Below, piece by piece: positions 45,800-57,856 of a stretch of DNA of 64,000 bases. The notes beneath the pieces are model-generated. The model was not told the origin of the DNA and did no database searches. It saw only the letters and a list, made by a program, of their open reading frames with translations. Positions within the stretch are counted from its first letter, which is position 1. Each line of letters opens with the position of its first letter. Both the position numbers and the translations under genes were made by a program. This stretch comes from Dichomitus squalens LYAD-421 SS1 (lineage: Eukaryota > Basidiomycota > Agaricomycetes > Polyporales > Polyporaceae), in the NCBI RefSeq assembly GCF_000275845.1, contig NW_006766903.1, forward strand, positions 110,824 to 174,823, written 5' to 3'.

Positions 45800-48055
45800 A
45801 TGTCAGCTTCCGCCCCTCCCGATCTCTTGCTCCCGCAACCTGCTGTGGACAATACCGTAGGAGCATGGATAATCGGTGCTTTCTGCAGTGTGTCGTGAGT
45901 CTTGGTGCTTCACTTCCAATATGCCCCACATCTGACCGGGGAAATCAGTCTGAGTGGTGTTGCCTACTTGCAAGCATACCGATACTGGCAGTCTTTCCCA
46001 AGAGATCCAAAGCTTATGAAGATTTGGGTGCGAAGAAATACACATGCCCCAACTCACTGCGCAACCCACTGACCCTGAATCATTGCACAACAAACTGACC
46101 CGATGATTCAGGTTGGAACTGTGATGTGAATCATCGGCTGCTTTCCCTTTTTTCCCGTCACTAAGCTTTGCGTTGTAGCACGCTGGAGACATTGTCGACC
46201 ACTCTAGTTTTGCACACCAGGTAAGCTTGAATCTCTGCTTCCGTTCGTCCATTGCTCATGCTATTACTCAATAGCTATTATTACATTGTGACCCATTACT
46301 GGAATCCCCTCTTCCTATTTCTCGCTCCACCTGTCTGGTAAGCACCATCGTGCTCCCTTCTCTTCAACTCTTAGCGCTCTGACCAATAGTCGGCCACAAG
46401 GTCTATCAAGGTATAAGCTCATAACTTGTGGCGATAATGTCGAATCTGACCTATTACAAAGATTTTTCCAGTCGTCGGAGTACGTCTGACATCATTCAAT
46501 TTGACAGATGTTTGTACTCATGCTCATTCATTCCCTAACAGTTTGTCACAGGAATGGTGTGTCAATGGTCTGTGGGTTCTGTATAGCCTTAAGCGGCGAA
46601 GCTGTTTCCTAACAGTTATATCTGTGTTCAGCTTTTTTGCTAGGCGGGTGTGGATGAGTATGCTCTCCCCACATTTGCTGTCATACGAGACTCAGAGCTA
46701 TGTTAGTGTCGAATAAATTTCGGCCTGTAGTAGTTGCAGTGGCGAGTATATTTTCTACATCATCTTGTCCTAAGCGCTCTCCTTGATAATTGAACGGACA
46801 GGCCTTGTTGATTATGGGATATGGCGGTGATACAGGACTTCTATATCATGCTACAACAGGAGCTAACTTGACCCACTCATTCAGGGTGCTACATTGGTGG
46901 GTCCATACGCAACTAGGTGATACTGAAACTCATCGCCGTGCTGGTCAACGATCTGCTAGCAATCTCTGTGAAATTGTTGGTGTGCAACTTCATTGTCATG
47001 TTTCTGCTTTCTCACACGAGATGCTCGTAGGTCCCGGGCTCTGGCTCTACTGGAGATACTGGATCTTCCTGTACGACGGCTTCTACATATGTGTTACCTC
47101 CCTAGATACTTAGCAATGTATGGTTCGGCAGTGGCTAATCCCCGCTTGCTCGACCATCCAGATGGGGGCAGATGCCTCTATCACGGGCTCTCTTGTCTAC
47201 ATTCTGGGTCATCTCCGCACGGGATTCAAAAGGTTGTGGACGCCCAACTACTTCTATGCGAATTTTACATACTGATCAAATTGTACGGTACAGGACAGAC
47301 GCTACACTTGATCTTCTCATCGCATATGCACTCAGCACAGGTGAGCGCATTGCTGATGCAAAAGGATAGTCCGGTCTCATCTCCACCCAGGTCTCATCAC
47401 TTGGTATCTTGCATACATATAGCATCGTCGGTAAGAAGCTGACATGGTTGTCGTAGCATGTTTCACATAGTGAACGTCATAGCTGTGAGCACTCCACTCC
47501 ATGTGCTAGCATTCATCAGTTCACAGTAGGCATCGTGGCTCGTAGTCAATCGTCTGGCAACATAACCTCATTTGGATTGTGCCCGTAGTTATCCTCTTCA
47601 AACGTAGGTCTTCGATTCGCTAGCCGGTGACCAGGACTTGTGACTGATCATCGCACCTGTCATAGTATATGCGAACAACTTTCTTGTTGCGTGAGTATCA
47701 CTGGAGTCGCGTATTTAAGCAGTACAACTTATCATAGTTTAGGTTGAACTCGCGCAAGGCTCTCGGATTCATGACAGACGAGGATGAAAGCGAAGCAACC
47801 TCCTCGCGGGGCGGGCTTGCTCTCGTAAATGTATCCACGCCAGGCCTAGTACGCTCCCATCTTCGTTGACATCGAGGGGAGTTGACCGAACTCATCATAT
47901 AGTGGCACGGGAACTTGGATGGACGTGGGACACATCGCCTGCCTGTTGTGCCGCTCAGAAATTTCCAGCACACGACTTCTGAGATGCATTCAGACTCGGT
48001 TGATCTGGACGTCAAAGCCGCATCGACGTCGAACGACGTTCTACACATTGCATAA
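45800..48055 (+). CDS. DUF6534 seven-span membrane protein, copy 2
   Basis: The start at ATG 45800 reads MSASAPPDLLLPQPAVDNTV, then GAWIIGAFCSVS, spliced by a GTGAGT intron to LSGVAYLQAYRYWQSFPRDP. Later exons read TLETLSTTLVLHT, YYYIVTHYWNPLFLFLAPPV, FFARRVWM, NKFRPVVVAVA, ALLIMGYGG, IQMGADASITGSLVYILGHL, LDLLIAYALSTG, VWQHNLIWIVPVVILFK, VYANNFLVA and LNSRKALGFMTDEDESEA. The end SVDLDVKAASTSNDVLHIA has its stop at 48053-48055. Similarity to copy 3 is closer than to copy 1 (compare the shared TTSE-H-DSVDL ending). All landmarks are open. Function unknown; predicted membrane receptor-like topology. Confidence 0.75.
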
Positions 48056-49049
48056 TTCCCTGGGTGTAGCATAGGGGGTCACTATTCGTGCACCTGGTGC
48101 TAGTAGATCGTTATTTAGGTCCGTTTCAAGCTCTGAGAAATTGAAAGTCGCATGTAAGATTAGGTATGAACGAAGCACAGCGGTGCCCCTCATTCTCCTC
48201 GCTGCAACGTTGTGCTGCTCGCCCTCCGCCTTCACCCATTGCACAGTAACGGCTGCAAAGGAGTTCATCACCCCAGGCCAGATTTCGTGGTCCGTCTGTC
48301 GCACACCAAAATCGATACGGCCTCCGAGGGGGAGGCGACTTCGTTTTTATCGGTCCACTAGGGGTTGGTGTGTCGCCGAACGTGGAGAAAGCTCGCATCG
48401 ACGAGCTATTGATACGGCAGTAGCATCGCTATCAAAGGCGTCGGGGGAGACCCAATGTTGTTTGGTCCTCCCAGCTACGCCGCTCGTGTGGCCGCTGACT
48501 GTAACGGGAAAAGGGGGTCGAGCATTTCGTCGCGCAATCTCGGCTGCAAAGCTGAACGCGTAAATTCGTCGACATCGAACAATGATAAGCGCCCTGATGG
48601 GCATGTCGACAATCGGTGGAACACCAGTCCCGCTCGTGCTGGAGACTGCGATGCCATATGGAAGCTGAGTGAAGGGACCTGTATAGATCCAGGTAAACGA
48701 CTCGGAAATCAATGGGCACAGAGGAAGGGGTGGCACAGAATGCGCTAGGAAGCATTGCTGTCACCGCTTAGCGGCTTTCATCGCTTACTCGAAGCGTACC
48801 GGGGCTGAGGCTGAAGACATAGCTGAGCCTGTCATCTCAGTGAGCGGCACATGATAGGGGAGGGTGAAGCCCGATTGTTTACCTCTCGAGATATCATTCC
48901 GCGTTTTTCCTGTTGTATGATGAAGCAAGGCCAGGGCTATTGTGGACATCGGGGTGCGCGCAGCGGTAGGACTATACTTGCCGACGTAGGGAGAGAGCTC
49001 GAGCCAGACGGAATATTAGTCTCGGAGAGTCCAACCAAGGTTTTATGGC
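48056..49049. other. Inter-unit region 2, part related to 39.9-41.0 kb
   Basis: Contains one GTCGGGGGAGACCCA motif (48440-48454) like those near 40.0-40.3 kb and a stretch (48775-48850) matching 40918-40992. Minus-strand ORFs here show no family I can name. Confidence 0.45.
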
Positions 49050-49519
49050 ATACATAATCCGAATCCACGTCGCAACCCTCTATCGCTCAAATCACACGGA
49101 CAAGGCTCGCTGCCTCGACATCCCCGTGACGAACGGATCCCATGCTCGCACTTCGCCAGGCCGTGGTGCGTCAACCAGCGAAGAGCGACCTCCGCGAGTG
49201 TAATCCATGCTTCTCTACAAGTTCGGTGGCCTGGATCTTGGCAAACGCGCGGAAGTTGAGTTTGATCCGACACCGACGGCCTTGCGACCTGGCCTGGGGC
49301 GTGTTCCGACAGGCACACCAGACCACCCCAGTGTTGTCCTGTGGGGAAGGGTAGCCGCCTGTGAAGAAGCCCCCTCCCGCTACGCGCGCTGTTGCAGATC
49401 CTGTCAGCCCAGCATCTCGCCGTGCTCTTTGCGTACAAGGAGGAGATGCGGACGCACTGTATTGCCGTGTCCCTGGTCTGGAATCTACCACGATAGTCAC
49501 GTATTGGACGTCGTTGCAT
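49050..49519 (-). pseudogene. AKR7-like aldo-keto reductase C-terminal fragment
   Basis: On the minus strand two overlapping frames together give AGGGFFTGGYPSPQ, FRAFAKIQATELVEKHGL, then LAEVALRWLTHHGLAKCEHG. This is the usual end part of aflatoxin-aldehyde-reductase-type enzymes (PLAGGxLTGRY ... LAEVALRWLxHHS). The frame changes between the blocks and the N-terminal catalytic half is missing. It is unrelated in sequence to the intact reductase at 29.7-31.5 kb. Confidence 0.65.
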
Positions 49520-50784
49520 CAGCGGACTATTCGTGCGTTGATGTACCAGGAAATACTTACAGCGCTACTGTCCAGATAGTACGCTTAAGGTAGAGAACTC
49601 AGAGCGAAGCGCTATGAGCTACCATGTTGAAGGGTCGCCGGCAAGCAGCCAAAGACGACCGGAGATGTGATGATGCCCCAGTAGGGGAATGGAGAGGTGA
49701 AGGAGAAACGCTCACTGAATAGGCGAATATGACGAGCTTGGCAGACGTATTGGCATTTCCCTGTATGGGAAGGGTCCGGAGCAACGCACAATGAAGCAGC
49801 AAGACACGTCTTGAGGTAATATCCTATCACACCATCTCAATTCCGAGAAGTCCAGCTAAGGACGGAGCTAGTTCGTGATAGAACTCTTCATGCTGCTTCG
49901 TCCGCCCGTTCCTCGCCTTTGCATCTCCACCTCTTCCTCAGTAACAGTTTCGGATACGTACACAACCTCAAGAATACGGGGACTCAATTCGCACCTCTCA
50001 GGCACCGCGTCACCGCGGTGTCCCCTCTCATATCGCACCCGAGCTGCCGCGGGATGACAGGATCTCAATACTTGCGGTAGTGTCCCTGCCCCAACGTGTA
50101 TCCGATATTGAAGGATGAATGAGTGGTATTGTGGACTGTCAGGGGAGGAGAGCAAGGGTGTCCGAGGAGGGTGGCAGATATCGCAGGGAAGATATGGGAT
50201 GCGAGGTTGGCTGATGAAGCGGACCCACGAGATGCGGTGTTGCAGATGCTGCCAGAGATGCTAGCTCCCGACTGGAGTCCAAGGATGAGAGAGCAGCGCA
50301 GATACGACCTGAGCAACATCACAGACGGCCGCAGAGGGTGGCATTGGCAGCTGCGAGATCGGAGGCGGTCGACTCGGACGCCTCACCGGCCCGGTCTGTC
50401 CCCGCCCATAACGGCCACGACCACATGGCGTTATGTCACGCTATCTGAAGCGCCTGAAATTCGAGGATTCGTGCCAGGCCGTGAGACCATAGCATTGATT
50501 GCTTACCCCTCCTCTCGAGATATGAGTGCTTGTGCTCTGAGCGTTCCTCAAACATCTGGGTGGACACTGGCAGGTCAAGGCTCCCTGAACCTCCTCGTGG
50601 ATTGGCCCGTCATCCGGGACAGCTTGAGCTCAACTTCTCGCAACGGCGATATTGACATTAACAGACCAGATTCTTAGGATTTTGGACGCTTTGTGACTGC
50701 GGGTGCGTCCCAGCGGGGGGCATGTGCTCACACGGCCTTTTGACTCATTACGTTCCCCAGACCATGGTCCTCGCATGCGTCGCT
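49520..50784. other. Intergenic, nothing recognised
   Basis: Two overlapping ORFs near 49868-50677 (one per strand) have coding-like length but no recognised domain or splice pattern. Confidence 0.35.
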
Positions 50785-51290
50785 AAAGCTTGGACAGCCA
50801 TCTCCGCATGCATTGGGCAGGCAAACAAGTACTAGGTCGACCACGTCCTCGATGCATGGGTGGACTACCTCCACGACGTCTCCCCGTGCGACCTCGACGC
50901 TCACCTCTGTTCCATGCCCCGCAGCCCTGCCTGTACCCGAACATGCTTGCGCTATTGGTATGAACCGTTCGCACTTCTCCCCGACGGCCGCATATGGCGT
51001 TCTCTAGAGCCTCAAACACCATGAAGGTTAGGGTGAGCATTCTAGGTTCGCAGCTCGCATCAACGTTTGGCACGGAGTCGGTACTCAAGAGACGCCCCCC
51101 TCGCTCAAGCTCGCCCTATGTTGCACACGAAGGTCCCCCTCGCTCAAGAGCCTATCCTGCACGATTCCCCAGCTCTCCCCGAGCCTTTCTTTGGCGCACG
51201 TCGCGGTTGCGGTGACAGGCGTGCACCGGGGAGACGACAGCTGCAAGTTTGTTCGAGGAGCAGGAGATTGGGGGCAGAGGCAGACTCTTT
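50785..51290 (+). pseudogene. J-type BTB copy of unit 3, decayed
   Basis: Reads AISACIGQANKY, then a TAG, VDHVLDAWVDYLHDVSP, aligning with TISACIRLGHKYQIDDIV and the following exon of the 33.2-34.4 kb gene. Further blocks match HAIGVVNLARL (as CAIGMNRSHF) and AANVFEERD (as AASLFEEQE). There are frame breaks and no BTB exon. It sits directly before the K-type copy, as in unit 1. Confidence 0.7.
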
Positions 51291-51589
51291 GCTGATTTAG
51301 CCTCTGTGCGAAACTGGCGGAGGAGATGCAGCTCATGCGTTTCAGGTGAGTCTGTCCCGCGACACGCGATTTGTGACATATTGAAACTGACACGAAGCTG
51401 AGAAGATATATGTTGCGTTTGAAATGCTCCGCTCGAGTCCAAGGGCACCACAGGATAAGAAGGTTACACGACGCCTGCTACCGCGGCTCAAGTCGCTCGG
51501 TGCGCACCACTATATGCTCATGCGTCCTTCGTCACTGCGCAAGCTACCCTCCTCTCGTTCTGCATCATCTCGACCTATCCGACGCCCTC

Positions 51590-52450
51590 CGTATTGTCTT
51601 CTGCTCCACTCGGCGGTATCCACACCATCGTCATGCGGCGCGAAACCTTTGAACCCTGCCATTATCAGACCCTCCCCACCACCCGCAACTCCGTGCTCTT
51701 TGCAATCATTGTCGAATATCTACTCAAACTCGCCGCTCTTGTCTCAGGCCGTGCACTCGACAATGGACCTCGCGATCGCCAAGCGAAGTCTCCTCGCGGC
51801 TGCGCGATATGGACTGGGGACGCCATCGAGACGGCGGACCTACACGACGTGGTAAGAGGGAAACTGCCGGAGGGGATCGAGGCGCGAGGATGGCAGCGTT
51901 GCGTCGGCGCAGAAAGGCCTCCCTGTCTTCGCTTACGCGCGTGATGTCGTATTCACGTATGTCCATACTTGCCTTAATATATACAGCACACTGACATGAC
52001 GACTCCAGATTCATATGCAGTACACTTATGCCAGTTCCTGGAGAGACGGAGGGCATGTCGCAATCATCTGTGTTGGTACAGCTCTCCTATCCTTCTCGAG
52101 CTCCTGCTATATCCATCTCATCCAACCGATGCGCCAGGATTCCGAACGAGTCAAGAGATCCTGAATGCAGACGTAACGATAGTTTCTTCGAAAAAAGACA
52201 TACTGGAGGGCGGACGGAAGCCTAAAAAATTCAAGAGCATAGCCGGGGTGAGTAGGTCTGCGAGCGGGGATTTTCTGGTGAAACGGATGATTGACGTGGT
52301 GCTCAGAGATGCTCCCGTCCCATCCGTGTACCGAGGCCTCTCGGCGCGGATGGCATGTAGTATACCACTCTACGGCCCATATTCAGCGACGTGTGATGTT
52401 GAACATGCTCCACGTTGGATACCGTTCTGTCGCATACTACTGTAGCATCA
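51590..52450 (+). pseudogene. K-type BTB copy of unit 3, decayed
   Basis: Matches the intact gene at 42361: HTIVMRRETFEPCHYQT, LFAIIVEYLLKL, ADLHDVVRGKLPEGIEARG and, after an intron, SSVLVQLSYPSRAP. The central BTB strands, the helix after EYL and about 470 bases of exon 2 are deleted. The frame is broken in several places. Similarity resumes at the 3' flank (ATGATTGACGTGGTGCTCAG), shared with 43598-43620. Confidence 0.8.
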
Positions 52451-54507
52451 ACGTGGGCGGGCGCTCGTTGCCGACTGTTCAGCTCATTGAGCCCCCGCCG
52501 CCGCGGCCAATTAGGGGCTCTCGACAGGGTGATCATGCGGAAGTGCAGGTAGCTTACGAGTACCATGCTCGCAACATCTTCTCTATCGCCATTATAGGCT
52601 CGCGCTCTATGACCAGAATAATTACGAGCAGTCAGGTCTTCCATGGCGTACCTACCAACCCTTTGTTCTTGCCCTTAGTCGCAAGCAACTGGTTTCCGAA
52701 AGCTACGTATCCTACGTATCAATCATCCCACTGCGCCTTTGTGATCTGACTCCCCGGTAGGCCCCTGGATAACGCGAAGTCCTCTGTTCGCCTCTCGCAC
52801 TCGGAAGAACATCTCTCAAAGCTCGAGACCGTTGGCTGATGAATGTGGCATCGCGACATCGAGTTCATATCCCAGTTTATAGCAAAATAATCCGAGTCCA
52901 TCGCGTCGGCATTGTTCTCTGCGGTGTTTTTCACAAGTTCTATTATTGCCTTGCTCGCAGATCTCGGCATATTCCCATGTATGATCGAGCATATCATCCT
53001 TCTTGCATTCTGACTGCTCGCAACAGTCTCCTGATCCTTCGCCACAGCTTCGCTCGAATCTTATTGTGTGCGTTGCACCAGATGAGGGAACACGCGGCAG
53101 ATAGCCTCAGGCGTTCTTGTTCCTGATCACCGTAGTGCGGATACCGTTAAGGGTGCTAATGAGCACCGCTTCATCTCGACAATGCCAGATGCTTCTCTAG
53201 AACGTCGGCTGACGCTTGGGGGCTGGATGCTCTCAAGAGAAGGGCCACTCCATGATTGTATCACAGCTCTTGATGAACAGGCTGCGATGCTTTGGTTCTC
53301 AGATGCTGAAATCCACGAGCATCCTCTTCACTCCTTCTCACACTTACTACTGTCGAAGCCATGATGGCATCCTGGATCGGTGGTGTTGACCTTTCCCCCT
53401 CATCACGATCATCATCTCACGGGCTCGACCAGGGGAGCATACTTACACATTAGCTTCATTCCCTCCGTTCTCGAATTATATCGTCTCATAGGGCTCCGAT
53501 CGTATCTCAGTCCCAGTATGAATGCAGGTACTAGACGCGGATTACCAGAGCGCGATTCTCATCATTGTCAATCTGTCATCGTGCGTGCTTCTATTTAATC
53601 CACGCTTTTCCAGGTCGCAGCTGTCATTTCGGTATTATAATTCTATTAATATACTAGAATGGACACGCTGTGTGCTAAGGGACGCTTGAATCCTATTCCT
53701 GTACTGAAGCTCGGATAGCATTGGAAGTCCCAGTGGCGCAAAAGATGTCCGCTCTGATGAATCCTGTGATGTAGGGATTCACATTCCGATTTTCCTCAGT
53801 ATGAGCGGCCTAGGCCTCTCGGGATGGTATTTTACTTATAAATTGTCCTTGTGTGATACCTGTTGGGCTACGCCGAGGTGTCAGTACAGTATCAATTGCA
53901 AGTTAACTACGTGAATGACCAGCATATAGGTCGAAATCACATCACTCGTCGTGCATGCTCACGTCACCAGAATACTTCAGACGTTCTGTCTCGACATAAT
54001 ACCGGTGCATTCGCACGCCATCACTTGAACTGATCTCTATCAAGTCAATTCATTTCTCTGTGGTTCACACCGCTTGGGATGTCAAGAGTATCAAACAAGA
54101 CGCAGGTCTCCCAGCTGTACAAATTTATTTGGAAGGTAACGAATCTTGTACCTGGATGCCTCATGCCGGCGGGGCATAGAGCGCACATAGGGATCCCCCT
54201 GTGATGCCAGGAACTGGGTGCAGCGGGAATACGACATGGTCGATGGTCGAGAACTTCTGAGTGATGGTGTAGAAGCTACACTCCTTGATTGTAGGTAGTA
54301 GATGCGATGGGTAGTGGCCTATCTGCGCCAGTCAATGGGCAGAATTCCGGGATCTGATTTCCACTGTCAAGCTGTCCTATTCTCCTTAACTCCAATTCGA
54401 TGAAGAAAGAACTGCATGCTATCACGGTAATATTACCCACCAGGCTACATAAGACCCGGTCCGTGTTCAAGCACTGCGTGTCCAGAGCTTGGACGACGAC
54501 CTTCCCA
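52451..54507. other. Spacer within unit 3, no gene recognised
   Basis: About 2 kb of AT-rich sequence with short ORFs only. Confidence 0.4.
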
Positions 54508-56737
54508 ATGTCAGCCTCCAACCTGCCTAATTCCTTAGCGCTATCCCCCGAAATCCCTGTGGACAACACACTTGGTGCATGGCTTATCGGATCTTTTTGC
54601 AGTGTGTTGTGCGTCTCCGTACTCCAAGCCCCAGATGCGGCACAACTCATTTATAAGAGCACTGCAGTCTTAGCGGCATTACTTATTTGCAAGCATACCA
54701 ATATTGGCGCAACTTTCCTGAAGACCCACGACTGATGAAGATATGGGTGAGGATACAATAGTAAATTCAATACTCTCATGTTGTGAGCTGATTAGTGTCT
54801 TAGGTCGGTGTTGTCATGTGAGTTTTGGCCCATATCCCCTTATCTAATCCGAGACTGAGTTTTGAGTCAGAGTGCTCGAGACGTTTACAACATTCATCGT
54901 ACTCCACACCAGGTACATGACTGCTTTTTGCTGTTTATGTTCAATAAAGGTGTCGCAAAAGTTGATGTTGTCATTCATAAGCTACTACTACATCGTTGCT
55001 CACTACTGGAATCCACTGTTCTTATTCCTAGCCCCGCCCGTCTGGTGAGAGTTATGCCGCTCCTTTCTCTCCTTCCTTTTGAATGTGCAGGTCTCTACTG
55101 GTCGGCCAGGTCAACTCAGGTATGATCGCTCTATCTGCTATGGAAGCCTGGACTGATTCGAGGAAACAAGCTTCTACCTCTCGTCGGGGTAAGTGGCAGC
55201 CATGCAGCCCATTACCTTGACCGCTTACAGCCCTTTATTCTACAAAGTTCATAACCGGGATGACATGTCAATGGTGCGCACTTGCTGAGATCCTGAAACT
55301 GTAACAGCCTTCTCTAGAAATACCCTTGCATGCAGCTTCTTTGCTAGACGTGTATGGATGAGTACGTCCTCGCCAGAGTTTCCGCTCATGCAGAACTGAC
55401 AATTTTCAGTGTCTAGGAAGTTCCGCCCGGTTGTCATTGCAGCGGCAAGTTGAACTGCTGTATAGTCTATTGTCCGAAGTCATGCGCTAACATTAACAAA
55501 TGACAGGCTCTGATGATAGCGGGATATGGCGGTAATGAGGTCTCTATGTCCATGAATCGCGGAACCGCTTACATTGTATTGTAATCCATCTTAAGCATGC
55601 TACACTGGTAGGATATACCCTTTTACTCTGCAAGCATCAAACTCATAAGTCCCCGCGCCCATTGCTTCCAGTGATATCGGTGAAATTGTTCATATCATAT
55701 GTCCCTATAGTCTTCGTCCCTCTGCTTTCTGATATGGGGACTTTCCAGGTTCAAGGCTCTTGCGCTGTTAGAGCTATTTAGTTTCTCCCTCCGTTCACCA
55801 AGTGAATTATCAGTGACATATCTACTTTCAGTGGCTGGTCTCTGCTGGCTCTGCTATTCAGATGGGTGCAGATCTCACTATCACCGGATCTCTCGTCTAC
55901 ATTCTGGGTCACTTCCGCACGGGATTCAAGAAGTGAAGAGCACTTCATTCATTGTATCACGGTATAACATGCTGATTCAGTGGTTTGATACAGAACTGAC
56001 GCTAGACTCGATCTCCTCATCGCATATGCCCTCAGCACAGGTGAGCATATACTTTGTCCAAGTAGAGTGCATGTTCTCACCTGAATCCAGGCCTCGTTAC
56101 TTGGTAGGCCGATCAGCTAGACCTTTTCAATAGCCTGCTGACATCTGCGTTGAAGCCTGTTTCATGTCTTGAACGTCATAGCGGTGAGCACATCACTCCA
56201 CCCATGAGGCTACACCGGCTTATAACATCATAGTCGGCTGTGTGGCAACGTAACCTCATATGGATGGTGCCCACCTCCGTCCTGTTCAAATGTGTGTCTT
56301 CGATCTGTAGCTATTCTAAGGGACCACGCACTGACCACTGCCTCTAACGTAGTATACGCGAACAATTTCCTCGTGGCGTGAGTCGAAGCTATGACTCACA
56401 TTTGGAGAAGGACATCTAATGTGAACCTAGCTTGAATTCCCGCAAGGCCCTTGGAATCATGGGAGACGAGGATGAGAGAACCTCACACTCGTCCCATAAT
56501 CAACATAACATGGGCAAGACAGCGGACTCCAGTGTATGTTTCCGGTGCTCATGACCAGAGCGAGCCTGATCTAACTAGTCACAATAGCGGAACGGAGGCA
56601 TTGATGGTCGCGCAGCACAAACCGCCCCAGTGCAGCTCAGAATCATGCAGCATACCACCTCGGAGACACACATGGACTCGGTTGATCTGGAGACCAAGAG
56701 CAAGGGGTCACCCGACGATGTGGTGCACATTGTATGA
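54508..56737 (+). CDS. DUF6534 seven-span membrane protein, copy 3
   Basis: The start at ATG 54508 reads MSASNLPNSLALSPEIPVDN, then TLGAWLIGSFCSVL. It continues LSGITYLQAYQYWRNFPEDP, VLETFTTFIVLHT, YYYIVAHYWNPLFLFLAPPV, CSFFARRVWM, SRKFRPVVIAAA, ALMIAGYGG, FKALALLELFS, IQMGADLTITGSLVYILGHF, RLDLLIAYALSTG, VWQRNLIWMVPTSVLFK, VYANNFLVA, LNSRKALGIMGDEDER and the end SVDLETKSKGSPDDVVHIV, stop at 56735-56737. Introns are short throughout. The ending and several exons match copy 2 closely. No stop was seen inside the landmark exons. Confidence 0.75.
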
Positions 56738-57544
56738 GTCACTATGCGTGGCACAATATAGGCTACTGTGATTCCCCAGTGCGAGTGATTCCACGTATCG
56801 GACTCAGGCATCAGCAAAAATGTCCAATCGTTGCAACGCGGTTTGTATTGGCAATGTAAGGAGTGCTTGCATAGGATTTCATCATAGTGCTAGTCTTGGC
56901 GAGATGAGTGTTGCATTGGCGTTAGATATGAGAGCTTAATATTTGTGATCACTGTAGTATATAGAACCGTCATTGTAACTCATCAGATTGCACTGGAACA
57001 CATAGGCATGACTGGTCAGGAATTCCAATGTGAGTAGGGTGTTCCATTGCCATTAGCATCATACACCTGGCCAAGTAGTGGTTCGGCAATGGGAGTCTGT
57101 AGCAGGCACACCGCCCGTAAATCCGGCACGATATCGCTCAGGAATGTATGCGAAAAATGATATGAATTAAGATGACTACAATGCAAAAATACATGGGACC
57201 GTCTTCCTAACTCGGATACCCTCGTGCCACACGCCCTTGGTTTTGCTGACGACCCACGCACGCTGTCCTCCACCCTCTTCCCCGTCTCGATTGCTGCGTT
57301 CGCAGGCGCTGGCAGGGTCAAGGGCAACACCGAGCACAAGATGCACGGAGCGGGGAGTACTGCGCGGTCTTGAAGACTGAGGTGTGGAGGAGGGGCGTTG
57401 CGTAGCCCAGGAGGGAGGTGGACGGTTTGGGTGCCAATGCAGCGGTAGCGTGGGAGCAGGGTACGGTGAGACAGGGAGAGTGAAGGGACAACGGAGAGGA
57501 TGGGACGTACATGGAGGCGCTTGCTGGCCTCTGCGCAGGAAGGG
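56738..57544. other. Intergenic; proline-rich minus ORF not called
   Basis: A 237-codon minus ORF (57016-57729) spans the inner side of the repeat. Its low-complexity Pro/Ser/Leu composition and lack of family make it doubtful. Confidence 0.35.
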
Positions 57545-57856
57545 CTGGGAGTTGACGGATGGTGGGGATACCGCCAGACGTACACCTGACCGGCGCAAGA
57601 GGCGAGACCCAGGGGCGCAACCGCACCCAAAGGCCGCAGGTTTATAGCCCGTTCCCTTGCCTTAAATGGCCGGGACTGGGCGGACGTCCGCAACGCACCT
57701 TTCCTGAGCCCTGCCCCCTTCCACACCATTTACGTACTCGAACGTCTCACTCTCGCCCCTGTCTGTACCCTGGCACATCCCCTTGCACCATCCCTCATCG
57801 ACATCTCTCCCACCACACACCCTTAGATTGCATGAGCATCCTGCTCAACTATGTCC
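57545..57856. repeat. Right arm of the long-range inverted repeat
   Basis: Reverse complement of the first ~320 bases of the window. It contains the same TATAAA-type element on the minus strand (about 57641-57647). The low-coordinate end near 57545 is a clear boundary, since the following bases do not match positions beyond ~320. Confidence 0.85.

Noticed and set aside
49868..50677. Overlapping ORFs on both strands
   Set aside because: Each is the shadow of the other and neither shows a known motif; cannot choose.
57016..57729. 237-codon minus-strand ORF at the inverted repeat
   Set aside because: Low-complexity Pro/Ser/Leu composition, half of it inside the duplicated arm where the other arm's ORF differs in length and frame; no domain.
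1..57856. Reading the inverted repeat arms as a pair of LTRs of one giant element
   Set aside because: LTRs are direct repeats; these are inverted, lack clear TG...CA ends, and no gag-pol genes lie between them.
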